Positions 1 to 9,857 are shown, counted from the first letter of the stretch. The stretch is 64,000 bases of DNA from an uncultured Mediterranea sp. (GCA_945641355.1 CALZEQ010000001.1:1-64000), one strand, 5' to 3'. Numbers and translations are program-made. Notes: generated from the letters alone by a model not told the origin.

Positions 1-165
1 GGTTGAGGAAGAAGGTCTTGCGGCTCTCTCCGGTGCGGTAGATGAAGTTGTTTGTTTGTCTGCTTTGTGTACATTCTGTGCTCCGGCCTCGTGTGCAAAA
101 AGGGCAACAAGCCACATCATAATAATCCGGGGCCATACGGCAGCCCCCCAAAAACGATTTTTCAT
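1..165 (-). CDS. Secreted protein, N-terminal 55 residues only (runs off left edge)
   Basis: An open frame starts with ATG at 165 and continues to base 1 without a stop. The first 30 residues look like a signal peptide: a short basic start (MKNR), a hydrophobic run (IIMMWLVALFA) and an AGAQ cleavage region. A Ser/Thr/Pro/Ala-rich stretch follows. The rest lies outside the window, so no family can be assigned. It follows gdhA on the same strand but is separated from it by more than 300 bases containing a hairpin terminator, so it is probably transcribed separately. The alternative is a chance open frame; the signal-peptide shape argues against that. Confidence 0.5.
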   Translation of the reverse strand, partial: MKNRFWGAAVWPRIIMMWLVALFAHEAGAQNVHKADKQTTSSTAPERAARPSSST

Positions 166-481
166 ACTGCTTTGTTCTATTAGTCTGTTAGTGAAATTAC
201 TATATAAAAAACTATACAATTAGTATGTCGTGCATACGTCAGATGGTTAACATGCTAAAAGAGGGCAATCAGACAGATTGCCTTTAGGATATGCAATATT
301 CGTAAAAAAACTCGATATCTGCAAGCAGAAAGCCCCTAATCTGGACAGAGGGATGCATATAAATACAAAACAACCTGCCGGCAGAGATAAAGAGATGTTA
401 TCTGTATCCGCCGGCAGGTGCATTCATCGACACGTCTGCGTGTCTACCTTCCTTATGTTAGTTACTATGGCTGCATGTCCG
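166..481. other. Intergenic region between gdhA and the left-edge gene
   Basis: This holds the gdhA terminator hairpin (364-419) and presumably the promoter of the left-edge gene. I did not find a full TTTG/TAnnTTTG promoter pair. The open frame that crosses it on the plus strand has no initiation context or recognisable protein and overlaps gdhA. Confidence 0.5.
364..419 (-). terminator. Intrinsic terminator of gdhA
   Basis: A perfect 10-bp inverted repeat (ACCTGCCGGC at 373-382 and its complement at 410-419) has a nested inner stem (AGATAA 385-390 with TTATCT 398-403). On the minus strand the stem is followed by a T-rich stretch (TTGTTTTG). It lies about 60 bases after the gdhA stop. Confidence 0.75.
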
Positions 482-1819
482 TTATACGATGCCTTGGGCC
501 ATCATGGCGTTGGCCACCTTCATGAAGCCGGCCACGTTGGCACCCTTCACGTAGTTGACGTAGCCGTCGGGCTCCGTACCATACTTCACGCAGTTCTGGT
601 GAATGTTCTCCATGATGTAGTGCAGTTTGGCATCCACCTCCTCGGCACTCCAAGAGAGTCGTTCGGAGTTTTGTGTCATTTCCAGACCTGATACGGAAAC
701 ACCGCCTGCATTGGCTGCCTTGCCCGGAGCATAGAGAATCTTGGCCTCCTGAAAGACCTTGATGGCCTCGGGTGTAGAGGGCATGTTGGCACCTTCGCTG
801 ACAGCAATGACACCGTTGGCCACCAGTTGACGGGCGTGGTCGCCGTTGATTTCGTTCTGCGTTGCGCTAGGCAGTGCAATGTCGGCCTTCTCGCCCCAAG
901 GTTTGGCACCTTCTACATACTTCACGCCCGGATATTGCTCGGCATATTCACGGATACGTCCCCGGTAGAGGTTCTTCAGCTCCATGATGTAGTCCAGCTT
1001 CTCGCGGTCGATGCCATCGGGATCGTACACATAGCCATCGGAGTCGCTCATGGTGAGCACCTTGCCACCCAGTTGCAGCACCTTCTCGGCTGTGTATTGG
1101 GCTACGTTGCCCGAACCGGAAATCAGCACGGTTTTGCCCTTCAGGTCCATACCCTTGGTCTTCAGCATCTCCATCAGGAAGTAAACGTTGCCGTAACCGG
1201 TTGCTTCAGGACGGATGAGTGAACCGCCGAACTCGCGACCTTTACCGGTCAGTACGCCGCTGAATTCGCGGGTCAGCTTTTTGTACATACCGAACATGAA
1301 GCCCACTTCACGGCCGCCTACACCGATGTCACCGGCAGGTACATCAACGTCGGGACCGATGTGGCGCCACAGTTCCAGCATGAAAGCCTGACAGAAACGC
1401 ATCACTTCGGCGTTGCTCTTGCCACGCGGAGAGAAGTCAGAACCTCCCTTGCCGCCGCCCATAGGCAGTGTGGTGAGTGAGTTCTTGAAGGTCTGCTCAA
1501 AGGCCAGGAACTTCAGGATACCCAGGTTGACGCTGGCATGGAAACGGATGCCGCCTTTGTAGGGGCCGATGGCGTTGTTATGTTGTACACGATAACCCAT
1601 GTTGGTGCGGACGTTGCCTTGGTCGTCTGTCCACGTCACACGGAACTGGTAAATACGGTCGGGGATGCAAAGGCGCTCAATGAGGTTGGCCTTGTCAAAT
1701 TCAGGATGCTTGTTGTACTCTTCTTCGATGGTACCTAACACTTCTTCTACCGCCTGATGATACTCCGGCTCGCCCGGAAAGCGTCTCTTCAGGTCTTCTA
1801 ATACCTTAGCTGCATTCAT
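482..1819 (-). CDS. gdhA: Glutamate dehydrogenase, hexameric NADP-type
   Basis: It interconverts 2-oxoglutarate plus ammonia and glutamate in the cytoplasm and is a main ammonia-assimilation enzyme in Bacteroides. The 445-residue length is typical for the hexameric family. Visible are the glutamate-binding and catalytic segment PMGGGKGG (residues 119-126, catalytic Lys124), the PAGDIGVGGREV segment (161-172) and the Rossmann nucleotide-binding motif GSGNVA (235-240). NADP preference is inferred from resemblance to Bacteroides GdhA, not from a measured residue. The gene is monocistronic, with a consensus promoter about 120 bases upstream and a terminator after the stop. The next upstream gene on this strand ends in its own terminator. 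Confidence 0.97.
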   Translation of the reverse strand: MNAAKVLEDLKRRFPGEPEYHQAVEEVLGTIEEEYNKHPEFDKANLIERLCIPDRIYQFRVTWTDDQGNVRTNMGYRVQHNNAIGPYKGGIRFHASVNLGILKFLAFEQTFKNSLTTLPMGGGKGGSDFSPRGKSNAEVMRFCQAFMLELWRHIGPDVDVPAGDIGVGGREVGFMFGMYKKLTREFSGVLTGKGREFGGSLIRPEATGYGNVYFLMEMLKTKGMDLKGKTVLISGSGNVAQYTAEKVLQLGGKVLTMSDSDGYVYDPDGIDREKLDYIMELKNLYRGRIREYAEQYPGVKYVEGAKPWGEKADIALPSATQNEINGDHARQLVANGVIAVSEGANMPSTPEAIKVFQEAKILYAPGKAANAGGVSVSGLEMTQNSERLSWSAEEVDAKLHYIMENIHQNCVKYGTEPDGYVNYVKGANVAGFMKVANAMMAQGIV

Positions 1820-1940
1820 AAATCTATTTCTTTTATTGGTTTTTTTATTCTGTTTTTCATTCTCTCTTCTGGTTGTTGTCTGTTGCGAACGGACTATGCA
1901 AGTCGTTTCAGCTTCATAGCCCTTTCCTCCGTTGCGGCTG

Positions 1941-1971
1941 CAAAAGTATATATAAAATTGATACGCGCAAA
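1941..1971 (-). promoter_or_regulatory. Bacteroides-type promoter of gdhA
   Basis: On the minus strand TTTG (1968-1971) is followed after 19 bases by TACTTTTG (1941-1948), an exact match to TTTG-N19-TAnnTTTG. It predicts a start near 1934 and a leader of about 115 bases. Confidence 0.8.
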
Positions 1972-1988
1972 CAATTTATAAATAAAAT

Positions 1989-2024
1989 GCGTCAGAAAAC
2001 ATCATTTTTATTGTTTTCTGACGC
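1989..2024 (-). terminator. Terminator after the maeB / small membrane protein unit
   Basis: A perfect 12-bp inverted repeat (GCGTCAGAAAAC at 1989-2000, complement at 2013-2024) with a 12-base loop, followed on the minus strand by ATTTTATTT. It starts 23 bases after the small gene's stop codon and lies just upstream of the gdhA promoter. Confidence 0.7.
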
Positions 2025-2047
2025 AAAATTGAATAAAAAGTAATACT

Positions 2048-2224
2048 TTATTCGTTTTTAATAGACTTTAATACCGGTATGAATACCAGGGCAGCAGAGA
2101 GCAGCAGCGTGACTATCAGTGGTCCGTCAATCCGCTCGGTTGAGGTCAGCACAAAGTAGCAAAGTGCAACCCAAAGTAGCAGGATGCAGACACATTGTGA
2201 TTTGGAAAGTTTTTTTCTTCTCAT
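2048..2224 (-). CDS. Small membrane protein, 58 residues
   Basis: A short gene with an ATG only 12 bases after the maeB stop codon, ending just before a strong hairpin terminator. The product begins MRRKKLSKSQ and has two hydrophobic segments, about residues 11-27 (CVCILLLWVALCYFVL) and 35-53 (GPLIVTLLLSAALVFIPVL), with a charged tail (KSIKNE). This is the pattern of a two-helix inner-membrane miniprotein with a positive-inside N-terminus. No function is recognised. Tight coupling to maeB suggests co-transcription, but a functional link is only inference. Confidence 0.7.
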   Translation of the reverse strand: MRRKKLSKSQCVCILLLWVALCYFVLTSTERIDGPLIVTLLLSAALVFIPVLKSIKNE

Positions 2225-2236
2225 TTGTTGCGCTTT

Positions 2237-4534
2237 CTATTGGGCTGCCGAACAGCTTTTTTTCTTTTCTACCAATGCATCAATCACGGCTACGGCCGTC
2301 AGGTTCACGATGTCGCGGACGGAGCTTTCGAAGTCGGTAAAGTGGATGGGCTTGTTCAGACCCATCTGGATGGGACCGATAATCTCGGCATCGGTATACA
2401 TGGCCTGCAACAGCTGGTAGGCACCGTTGGCCGAACTGAGGTTCGGGAATACCAGGGTGTTTACCTCTTTGTCTTTCAGGCGTGTGAAGGGGTACTTCTT
2501 GTCACGCAGCTCGCGGTTCAGGGCGAAGTTCACTTGCATCTCGCCGTCAATGGCCAGTTCGGGATAGGTGCGCTGCATATACTCTACCGCCTCGTGTACC
2601 TTCACCGGGCTTCCCTCGGTATCGGCTCCGAAGTTGCTGTAGCTCAGCATGGCCATCACCGGCGTGTGGTTGAAGAAGCGCACGGTCTCCTCTGTCAGCC
2701 GGGCTACGTCAATCAGCGTCTCCGTGTCGGGGTGACGGTTGATGAGCGTATCGGCCAGGAAGTAGGTGCCCTTCTTTGAGTTGAGGATGTGCATGGTGCC
2801 GAAGTGCTGGTAGCAGGGACGTATGCCGATGACCTCTTTGGCCACCTTGATGGTGTTGCTGTACTTGGTGTAGAGTCCGGTGATGAAGGCATCGGCTTCG
2901 CCTGTCTCCACCATCATCATGCCGAAGTAGTTGCGCTCAAACATCTTGTCGTTGGCCTCCTCGTAGGTCACGCCTTGTCGGGCCCGTTTCTCGGCCAGAA
3001 TGCGGGCATAGCGTTCGCGACGGGGTGCCTCATTGGGGTGGCGCAGGTTGACAATCTCAATGCCCTCCAGACTCAGCTCCAGTTCCTTGGCCAGCTTTTC
3101 GATGGCTTCGTCGTTGCCCAGCAGGATGGGGTAGCAGATGCCCTCGGCACGTGCTTCGACAGCAGCCTTCAGCATGTTGGGGTGAATGCCTTCGGCAAAG
3201 ACTACCCGCTGCGGATGGCGACGGGCCGTGTCGCGCAGTTGGCGTGTCAGCTTGCTCTCCTGGCCCATCAGCTCCTTCAGGTGCTGGCGGTAAGCCTCCC
3301 AGTCGGTGATGGGTTTGCGGGCCACTCCGCTCTCCATGGCGGCACGGGCCACGGCCATGGATACTTCCGTGATGAGGCGCGGGTCAACGGGTTTCGGTAT
3401 GAAGTAGTCGGGACCGAAGGTGAAGTTGTTCACATGGTAGACCTCGTTGACCACATCGGGTACCGGCTGTTTGGCAAGGGCTGCGATGGCGCGGACGGCA
3501 GCCAGCTTCATCTCCTCGTTGATGGCTGTGGCGGCTACGTCCAAGGCTCCGCGGAAGATGTAGGGGAAGCCGATGACGTTGTTTATCTGGTTGGGATAGT
3601 CGCTGCGTCCGGTCGACATCAGCACGTCGGGACGGGCAGCCATGGCCTCCTCGTACGAAATTTCGGGTACGGGATTGGCCAGCGCAAAGACGATGGGATG
3701 CTCGGCCATGCTGCGTACCATCTCCTGTGTCAGCACGTTGCCTTTGGAGAGGCCCAGGAAGACGTCGGCTCCGCGTACAGCCTCTTCCAGGGTGTGTATG
3801 TCGCGGCGGTTGGTGGCAAAGTAGCGTTTGGTCTCGTTGAGCCCTTCACGGTCGCTGGTGATGACCCCTTTCGAGTCGAGCATCAGGATGTTCTCGTGCG
3901 TGGCACCCAGGGCTTCGTACAGCTTGGTACACGAGATGGCGGCTGCACCGGCACCGTTTACCACAATCTTCACATCCTCAATCCGCTTGCCAGCCACCTC
4001 CAGTGCGTTCAGCAGGCCTGCACTGGATATGATGGCCGTGCCGTGCTGGTCGTCGTGCATCACGGGGATGTCCAGTTCGGCTTTCAGACGACGCTCTATC
4101 TCGAAACACTCGGGGGCTTTGATGTCCTCCAGGTTGATGCCTCCGAAGGTGGGTGCGATGGCCTTGACGGCCTCTACAAACTTGGCGGGGTCTTTCTCGT
4201 TCACTTCGATATCGAACACGTCAATACCTCCATAAATCTTGAACAGCAGCCCTTTGCCCTCCATGACCGGCTTGCCGGCCATGGCTCCGATGTCGCCCAG
4301 TCCCAGCACGGCTGTACCGTTGCTGATGACGGCAACCAGATTGCCTTTGGCTGTGTATTTATAGGCATCTTGCGGATTCTTCTCTATCTCCAGACAGGGC
4401 TCGGCCACACCCGGCGAATAGGCCAGCGAGAGATCGGTCTGTGTACGATAAGGTTTGGTGGGCACTACTTCTATCTTGCCCGGTTTGCCCTGCGAGTGGT
4501 AGGCAAGGGCGGCTTCTTTGGTTATCTTTACCAT
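2237..4534 (-). CDS. maeB: NADP-dependent malic enzyme fused to a phosphotransacetylase-like domain
   Basis: It oxidatively decarboxylates malate to pyruvate, yielding NADPH. The 765 residues match the long MaeB type. Residues about 15-150 are the malic enzyme N-terminal domain ([15 protein letters not shown], then [18 protein letters not shown]). The NAD-binding domain follows ([20 protein letters not shown], then a Rossmann [10 protein letters not shown]). From about 430 to 755 there is a phosphate acetyl/butaryltransferase-like domain, which in enterobacterial MaeB is regulatory and senses acetyl-CoA rather than being catalytic. Catalytic inactivity of this copy is assumed from the family. 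The gene has its own -7-like element upstream and is followed by a 58-aa membrane protein. Confidence 0.96.
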   Translation of the reverse strand: MVKITKEAALAYHSQGKPGKIEVVPTKPYRTQTDLSLAYSPGVAEPCLEIEKNPQDAYKYTAKGNLVAVISNGTAVLGLGDIGAMAGKPVMEGKGLLFKIYGGIDVFDIEVNEKDPAKFVEAVKAIAPTFGGINLEDIKAPECFEIERRLKAELDIPVMHDDQHGTAIISSAGLLNALEVAGKRIEDVKIVVNGAGAAAISCTKLYEALGATHENILMLDSKGVITSDREGLNETKRYFATNRRDIHTLEEAVRGADVFLGLSKGNVLTQEMVRSMAEHPIVFALANPVPEISYEEAMAARPDVLMSTGRSDYPNQINNVIGFPYIFRGALDVAATAINEEMKLAAVRAIAALAKQPVPDVVNEVYHVNNFTFGPDYFIPKPVDPRLITEVSMAVARAAMESGVARKPITDWEAYRQHLKELMGQESKLTRQLRDTARRHPQRVVFAEGIHPNMLKAAVEARAEGICYPILLGNDEAIEKLAKELELSLEGIEIVNLRHPNEAPRRERYARILAEKRARQGVTYEEANDKMFERNYFGMMMVETGEADAFITGLYTKYSNTIKVAKEVIGIRPCYQHFGTMHILNSKKGTYFLADTLINRHPDTETLIDVARLTEETVRFFNHTPVMAMLSYSNFGADTEGSPVKVHEAVEYMQRTYPELAIDGEMQVNFALNRELRDKKYPFTRLKDKEVNTLVFPNLSSANGAYQLLQAMYTDAEIIGPIQMGLNKPIHFTDFESSVRDIVNLTAVAVIDALVEKKKSCSAAQ

Positions 4535-4577
4535 ATATTTCGTTTGTTTTTAGTTGTTTTTCCTTGCAAATCGACCG

Positions 4578-4585
4578 CAAAGGTA
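4578..4585 (-). promoter_or_regulatory. -7 element of the maeB promoter
   Basis: TACCTTTG on the minus strand, 43 bases before the maeB ATG, fits TAnnTTTG. No perfect TTTG is seen 19-21 bases upstream, so this is a partial match. Confidence 0.5.
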
Positions 4586-4633
4586 GCTATAAAAAGAATA
4601 AATTGTAACGAATACACTCTTTTTTTTGCCTTG

Positions 4634-5209
4634 TCAATAGATTAGCCAACCAGCGAGGCCGCACAGCACAATCATCAGGATAGGGTTCACCTTGTAACGA
4701 CGGGTGCCCACAAAGGCCACGAGAAAGATGACGCAACTGACCGCGAAGCTGAAGAGGTCTTCACGGGGCGAGCTGAAGTTCTCGGCGGTCATCAGTACGA
4801 GGGCTGCCGAGGCCAGCAGGCCGACAACGGCCGGGCGTAGTCCGCTGAAGATGGACTCGACGACGGGATGCTTTTGGTACTTCAGAAAGAACTTGCTGAT
4901 GGTGAGCATCAGGAGGAACGAGGGGAGTACAACGGCAAAGGTGGCCGTGGCCGAACCGACGATGCCCATCCAGTGGGCATAGCCGGCATTCAGCAGGGAG
5001 GTGTAGCCCACGTAGGTGGCCGAGTTGATGCCGATGGGTCCGGGCGTCATCTGGCTGATAGCTACGATGTCTGTGAATTCCTGTGCCGAGAGCCACCCGT
5101 AGCGGGTGACCACTTCGCCTTGTATCATGGAGAGCATGGCATAGCCGCCTCCAAAGCCGAACAGACCTATCTTGAAGAAGGTATAGAAGAGTTGCAGTAA
5201 GAGTAACAT
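4634..5209 (-). CDS. Chromate transporter family protein, second half of a split pair
   Basis: A 191-residue single-domain member of the CHR (ChrA) family of inner-membrane proteins. The signature FGFGGGYAMLSMIQ is near the N-terminus, followed by TDIVAISQMTPGPIGINSATYVGY, and there are about five to six hydrophobic segments. Short CHR proteins occur as adjacent pairs that together correspond to one full-length transporter. This is the downstream partner, 55 AT-rich bases after the first. Chromate efflux is the named family function, but many gut homologues are untested and another anion may be the real substrate. Confidence 0.88.
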   Translation of the reverse strand: MLLLLQLFYTFFKIGLFGFGGGYAMLSMIQGEVVTRYGWLSAQEFTDIVAISQMTPGPIGINSATYVGYTSLLNAGYAHWMGIVGSATATFAVVLPSFLLMLTISKFFLKYQKHPVVESIFSGLRPAVVGLLASAALVLMTAENFSSPREDLFSFAVSCVIFLVAFVGTRRYKVNPILMIVLCGLAGWLIY

Positions 5210-5264
5210 CGGGTTTTGAATTTAAAATTATAAATTAAAAATTTAAAATGAATAGCTCAAGTTC

Positions 5265-5804
5265 TCACTCTTTAGCTTTGTGCATCCCCCAAAGATAGCC
5301 GCCTACCCCGGCACCGATGATGATCCAGATAGGCGAGAAGCCCAGCTGCCAGATGAGCAGGGCCGACAGGACAGGGATCCAGACGTTGCGGCGGTTGATG
5401 CGAGCCGACTTGGCCATGCTGAAGGTAGGGGCGGCTATCAGAGCCACCACTGCCGGACGGATGCCGCGGAATATGTGCTCTACAGTGGCATTGTCCTTGA
5501 AGTTCTGGAAGAAGAGCGCAATGGCCAAGATGATGAGAAACGAAGGCAGGATGGTGCCCAAGGCGGTGACGATGCTGCCACGGATACCTCGCAGGCGATA
5601 TCCCACGAAGATGGACATGTTGACGGCCAGGATGCCGGGCGATGATTGGGCGATGGCCAGCAGGTCGATGAAGTCTTCCTTCTTGATCCATTGGCGACGG
5701 GTCACTATCTCGTTCTCTATCAGTGGCACCATGGCATAGCCTCCGCCTATGGTGAAGGCTCCGATTTTAAAGAAAATGCTGAATGCTTCTAAATATAGAT
5801 TCAT
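5265..5804 (-). CDS. Chromate transporter family protein, first half of a split pair
   Basis: A 179-residue CHR-domain membrane protein with the matching signature FTIGGGYAMVPLIENEIV and FIDLLAIAQSSPGILAVNMS, then FVGYRLRG. It begins 45 bases after the HTCS stop codon on the same strand, so it could be co-transcribed with that regulator. I did not find a clear separate promoter in the 45-base gap. Sequence differences from the downstream copy (SSPG against TPGP) are those seen between N- and C-half proteins of split ChrA pairs. Confidence 0.88.
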   Translation of the reverse strand: MNLYLEAFSIFFKIGAFTIGGGYAMVPLIENEIVTRRQWIKKEDFIDLLAIAQSSPGILAVNMSIFVGYRLRGIRGSIVTALGTILPSFLIILAIALFFQNFKDNATVEHIFRGIRPAVVALIAAPTFSMAKSARINRRNVWIPVLSALLIWQLGFSPIWIIIGAGVGGYLWGMHKAKE

Positions 5805-5849
5805 AGCTGTGCGCGTTAGTATATATATGTAATAGATATGCTTCGTTGG

Positions 5850-8800
5850 TTAGGACTGCGGTTTGTACTTGCTCGGGCTGACCCCGAACTGTTTCTTGAA
5901 GAGCTCGCGGAAGTACTTGGCATCGTTGAAGCCGGTCTTGTCTGCCACCTCACCGATGCTGTATCGCCCCTCTTGCAGCAGCTGTGCCGCCCGATGCAGG
6001 CGTATCAGGCGTATGTAGTCGGCAGGGGCCTTGCCGGTCAGTGCCTTCAGCTTGTTGTAGAAGCTGGTACGGCTCATGTTCATCAGACTGCATAGGGTGT
6101 CTACGGTGAAGTCCGGGCGGTCGATATGCTCCTCTACGTGCCGCTTGATGTCGGCTATGAACTGCCATTCGGGGTAGGCCTCACAGGCGGCCGTGTCGGG
6201 GGCTACGGGTGTCTCCTCTATCCAGTCGGGGTTGCTGTACTTCCGGCGCAGCAGGGCGCGGTTGTTCAGGATGGTGGTGATGGTAGCACGCAGCACGCCC
6301 ACGCTGAACGGTTTCACAATGTACTCGTCGGCTCCCCGTTGCAGTCCCTGGATGATGTTCTGCTCGCTGTTGAGGGCGGTAAGCAGGACGATGGGGATGT
6401 GCGATGTCTCGATGTCGCTCTTCAGCCGTGTGCAGAGTTCGTCGCCTCTCAGCTCTGGCATCATGATGTCCGATATGAGCAGGTCGGGTGACAGCTCCTT
6501 CACCGCACGCAATGCCTCCAATCCGTTGGTGCAGAGCGTGACGTCGTAGGTCGGTGTCAGCAGGTCGTGCAGGTAGCGGCGCAGTTCGTCGTTGTCCTCG
6601 GCAATCACGATGCGTAGCCTCTCCTTGCCGCCTTCGGCCTCCACGGCATCTTCGCTGGTAGGTTGGGTTTCGGTGTGCGGTGTCGGGTGTGTCAGCTCGT
6701 CGTTGCCCGCAAAGGTGTTGCCATGCAGGCCGCTCTTGCCCCGCAGGATGGCTTTGTGATAGACCAGTGCGCTTAGGGGGAAGGTGATTCGGACAGTAGT
6801 GCCCTTTCCTTCGGCACTGCTGAAGGTCAGCTTCCCTTTGTGCAGATGCACCAGTTTCTGTACCAGCATCAGTCCGATGCCGCTGCCGGTCACCTTCGAG
6901 TTGATGGCGTTGCTGCCCCGGTAGTGCATCCGGAACAGCTTCTTCTGCTCGTTGGCCGGGATGCCGATGCCATTGTCCTTCACCTCCACGCTCCATTCGT
7001 CGCCGTCCGCTTCGGCCTTGAGGCAGACGCTGCCCCCTTCGGGAGTATATTTCAGGGCGTTGGAGAGGAGGTTCTTCAGGATGGTGTCCATCTTGTCCTT
7101 GTCCATCCATACGCTCAGGTAACCGAATTCGCTCTCGTAGGTCAGTCGGATGTGTTTGTTGCGGGCCAGTGTCTGGAAGGCCTCGACTGTCTCGTGCAGG
7201 TAGCCGCCCAGTTCGTGCTCGGTGGTGCAGAGCGGACTGGCATAGGTGTCGGCCCGCTCAAAGTTGATGAGGTTGGTGGTCAGCCGCAGCAGTGCCTCTA
7301 CGTTGTGCAGGGCCGTATGCACGTTGTGCTGCCCCTCCTCACTCAGCCGCCCCTCTTCGGCCAGTACCTCCAGCGGTGCTTTAATCAGTGTGAGCGGGGT
7401 GCGTATGTCGTGGGCGGTGTGGATGAAGAAGCGTATCTTTTCGTTGGAGACGGCGCGTTGCCGGCGCAGCATGATGAGGCGCAGGATGCCGGTGAGCAGG
7501 GCAGCCGTCAGCAGCAGGTAGAGCGCGTAGGCTGTCGGGGTCTGCCAGAAGGGGCGGTGGACCACAATCTCCAGGCTGCGCTCTTCCAGTACCCGCTGTT
7601 TTTCCTCGTTGGAGATGGCACGGATGCGCAACGTATACTTTCCGGGATTCAGGTTGGTGAATCGGATGGTGCTCTCCCTGCCGGGGCGGCTCCATTCGGC
7701 GTAGTAGCCCTCTAACTTCCAGGAATAGAGAATTAGCGACGGATAGTCGTAGTTGATGGACGACACGTGCAGCGACAGCAGGTTCTGGTCGTGCCGCAGG
7801 TGCAGCACCTCCGTGTGGTCGATGTCCCGTGTCAGCGGTGAATCCTTGCCGCCGGGATAGACCGTCTGGTAGAACAGCTGCAGGTCGCTCAATATCATGC
7901 GCGAACGGTGCTGCTGGGGCAGCACCAGCTCCTTGTTGAACACGATGACACCGTCGGTACTGCCCAGTACGAAGTCGCCGTTTCGGCGCAGCACGCCCGC
8001 ATCGGCGTTGAAGTGCTCGCTTTTAAGCCCCTGCTCCTTGGTCCAGTTGCGGAACGTCCGCTCGTGCAGGCGGAAGGTGGAGAGCCCCTGCTCCGTACAG
8101 AGCAGCAGGCGCTGACTGCCATCGTACAGAATGGTATAGATGTTGTCCGAAAGCAGGGCGGAGTTTTCCTTGTGGAAGTGCTCGAGCGTCTCCTTGCGTG
8201 GGTCGTATATAACCAGACCGCTGTTGCTGGTACCGATGTACAGCAGTCCGTCGGCCGACTGGAAGAGCGAATAGATGTAGCACGAGGAGATGGGCAGGTG
8301 GATGTGCCGGTACTTGCCGCTCTGTTTCTCCAGCAGGAAGAGGCCGGTGGCCGTACCTATCCACATAGAGGAGGCATCTTTCTCCAGGATGGTGGTGATG
8401 CCGCTCAGACCTGGGAAATAGCTGATGTCCTTGTGCCGGTAGTCAATCCGCTTCAGGTTGTAGTAGCCTCCCGACCATACGTTGCCCTCCGAATCCTTGA
8501 CGATGGAGCGGATGTATTTGTCGGGTCGCATGTTCAGCGCATCGAAGAGCGAGGGCGTGAAGTAGTCCACGGTGAGCTGCCGTTTGTCAATCTCGTAGAT
8601 GCCCGAGCTGTAACCTCCGGCCCAGATGATGCCGGGACTGACCTCGCAGAGCGAGATGAAGATGTGGTTCTGGCTGTGGCCGGGGGAGTCGAACGAGCTG
8701 AGGAACGAGTGCCACCGCTGCGTGCGGCTTTCGTAGAGGCTGATGCCGTTGTTGGTGGCCATCCACAGGTCGCCGTCGGCATCCTCGATGACAGCGTTCA

Positions 8801-9857
8801 CCTGATCGTTGACAAGCGACTGCCGGTTGCCGATGGCATGTTTCAGCCAGCGGTACTCCGTGTAGCGGTTGTTGCGCACCGTCACGCCGATGGGGTAGTT
8901 GGCCATCCAGATGCGCTGTTCCTCGTCCACGTAGATGTCGCTGATGGTATTGCCGTTCATGGCATTGGGGCGACTGTAGTCGGCTACGATGTAGGGGACG
9001 GCCTCGTAGTTCTCCGTCTTCATCTTGTAGACGCCGGCTCCCTCGGTAGCAATCAGAATTTCGTCGGCACCGAAGGCGCAGATGCGGTTGATGCGGACAT
9101 CCATCAGGTTGGAGCGTATCTCCTTCAGCTGGTGGGTGGAAAGCTCATAAACGTACATCCCCCGTTGGAACGTGCCGATGAATACCTTGTTGGAAGGGAG
9201 GTGGTGGTAGAGCTCGTTGACTTGCAGGTGCAGACTGTCCAGTTTTCCACACGGGCTCAGTTCCAGTGCCTCCTGCGTCAGATAGGCGTAGTGGATACCC
9301 GATTCGGTGCCCACGAAGAAGTGGTCGGGCGAGGTCTGTTCCACCTGAGTGATACGTTCGTTCAGTCCGTTGCGCAGCACCCGTACCTTCCCCGTGTGGC
9401 TGTCGTACAGACAGATGTGCTGCCGGCTGCAGAGCCACACCGTGCAACGGCTGTCCACAAAGGCATAGCTGACGGGATTCACCTCGTCGTCGGCCTCATT
9501 CGCGGGCAGCTTGTACACCAGCTTGAAGCGTTCCTGCCATGCATCGTAGCGGAATACGCGCCCCTGCTTGCCAATCTCCCACAGTGTGCCTTCGGAATCG
9601 GTGTAGAGCCAGTTCATGTTCATCATGGAGTTTACCTCCTCCTCGCCGTCGAAGAGCTTGTAGACGGTAAACTCCTTGCCGTCGAAGCGGTCGATACCGT
9701 CGTGCGTCAGAAACCACATATAGCCCGTGCTGTCCTTCTGGATGGCAAAGACACGCCGGTTGCTCAAACCGTTCTCCACCCCGATGTAGTTGTAGGTTTG
9801 TGCGATGTGGTCTCCTGCGCACAGAAGAATGATGAGTATTGTAAGCAACCTTTTCAT
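5850..9857 (-). CDS. Hybrid two-component system sensor/response regulator (HTCS)
   Basis: A single-chain two-component regulator that in this family binds a glycan fragment in the periplasm and activates a PUL. The 1335 residues run: signal peptide (MKRLLTILIILLCAGDHIAQ); about 700 residues of two-component propeller repeats; a Y_Y_Y domain; a membrane helix at about 775-795; a histidine kinase with H-box His816 (HTAHDIRTP), N-box at about 933 (NLLSNALKYTP) and G-boxes (DNGIGIP, GSGIGL); a receiver with phospho-acceptor Asp1130 (SDIMMP) and Lys at VKPF; and an AraC-type HTH at about 1248-1333. The ATG at 9857 is chosen because a signal peptide starts there and the promoter ends about 40 bases upstream. 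A longer frame to 9935 would begin inside that promoter. Its target is unknown. Confidence 0.95.
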   Translation of the reverse strand: MKRLLTILIILLCAGDHIAQTYNYIGVENGLSNRRVFAIQKDSTGYMWFLTHDGIDRFDGKEFTVYKLFDGEEEVNSMMNMNWLYTDSEGTLWEIGKQGRVFRYDAWQERFKLVYKLPANEADDEVNPVSYAFVDSRCTVWLCSRQHICLYDSHTGKVRVLRNGLNERITQVEQTSPDHFFVGTESGIHYAYLTQEALELSPCGKLDSLHLQVNELYHHLPSNKVFIGTFQRGMYVYELSTHQLKEIRSNLMDVRINRICAFGADEILIATEGAGVYKMKTENYEAVPYIVADYSRPNAMNGNTISDIYVDEEQRIWMANYPIGVTVRNNRYTEYRWLKHAIGNRQSLVNDQVNAVIEDADGDLWMATNNGISLYESRTQRWHSFLSSFDSPGHSQNHIFISLCEVSPGIIWAGGYSSGIYEIDKRQLTVDYFTPSLFDALNMRPDKYIRSIVKDSEGNVWSGGYYNLKRIDYRHKDISYFPGLSGITTILEKDASSMWIGTATGLFLLEKQSGKYRHIHLPISSCYIYSLFQSADGLLYIGTSNSGLVIYDPRKETLEHFHKENSALLSDNIYTILYDGSQRLLLCTEQGLSTFRLHERTFRNWTKEQGLKSEHFNADAGVLRRNGDFVLGSTDGVIVFNKELVLPQQHRSRMILSDLQLFYQTVYPGGKDSPLTRDIDHTEVLHLRHDQNLLSLHVSSINYDYPSLILYSWKLEGYYAEWSRPGRESTIRFTNLNPGKYTLRIRAISNEEKQRVLEERSLEIVVHRPFWQTPTAYALYLLLTAALLTGILRLIMLRRQRAVSNEKIRFFIHTAHDIRTPLTLIKAPLEVLAEEGRLSEEGQHNVHTALHNVEALLRLTTNLINFERADTYASPLCTTEHELGGYLHETVEAFQTLARNKHIRLTYESEFGYLSVWMDKDKMDTILKNLLSNALKYTPEGGSVCLKAEADGDEWSVEVKDNGIGIPANEQKKLFRMHYRGSNAINSKVTGSGIGLMLVQKLVHLHKGKLTFSSAEGKGTTVRITFPLSALVYHKAILRGKSGLHGNTFAGNDELTHPTPHTETQPTSEDAVEAEGGKERLRIVIAEDNDELRRYLHDLLTPTYDVTLCTNGLEALRAVKELSPDLLISDIMMPELRGDELCTRLKSDIETSHIPIVLLTALNSEQNIIQGLQRGADEYIVKPFSVGVLRATITTILNNRALLRRKYSNPDWIEETPVAPDTAACEAYPEWQFIADIKRHVEEHIDRPDFTVDTLCSLMNMSRTSFYNKLKALTGKAPADYIRLIRLHRAAQLLQEGRYSIGEVADKTGFNDAKYFRELFKKQFGVSPSKYKPQS

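Noticed and set aside
2789..4645. 618-codon open frame on the plus strand opposite maeB
   Set aside because: It mirrors the malic enzyme gene in GC-rich sequence, has no recognisable protein features and no promoter. MaeB on the other strand is unambiguous.
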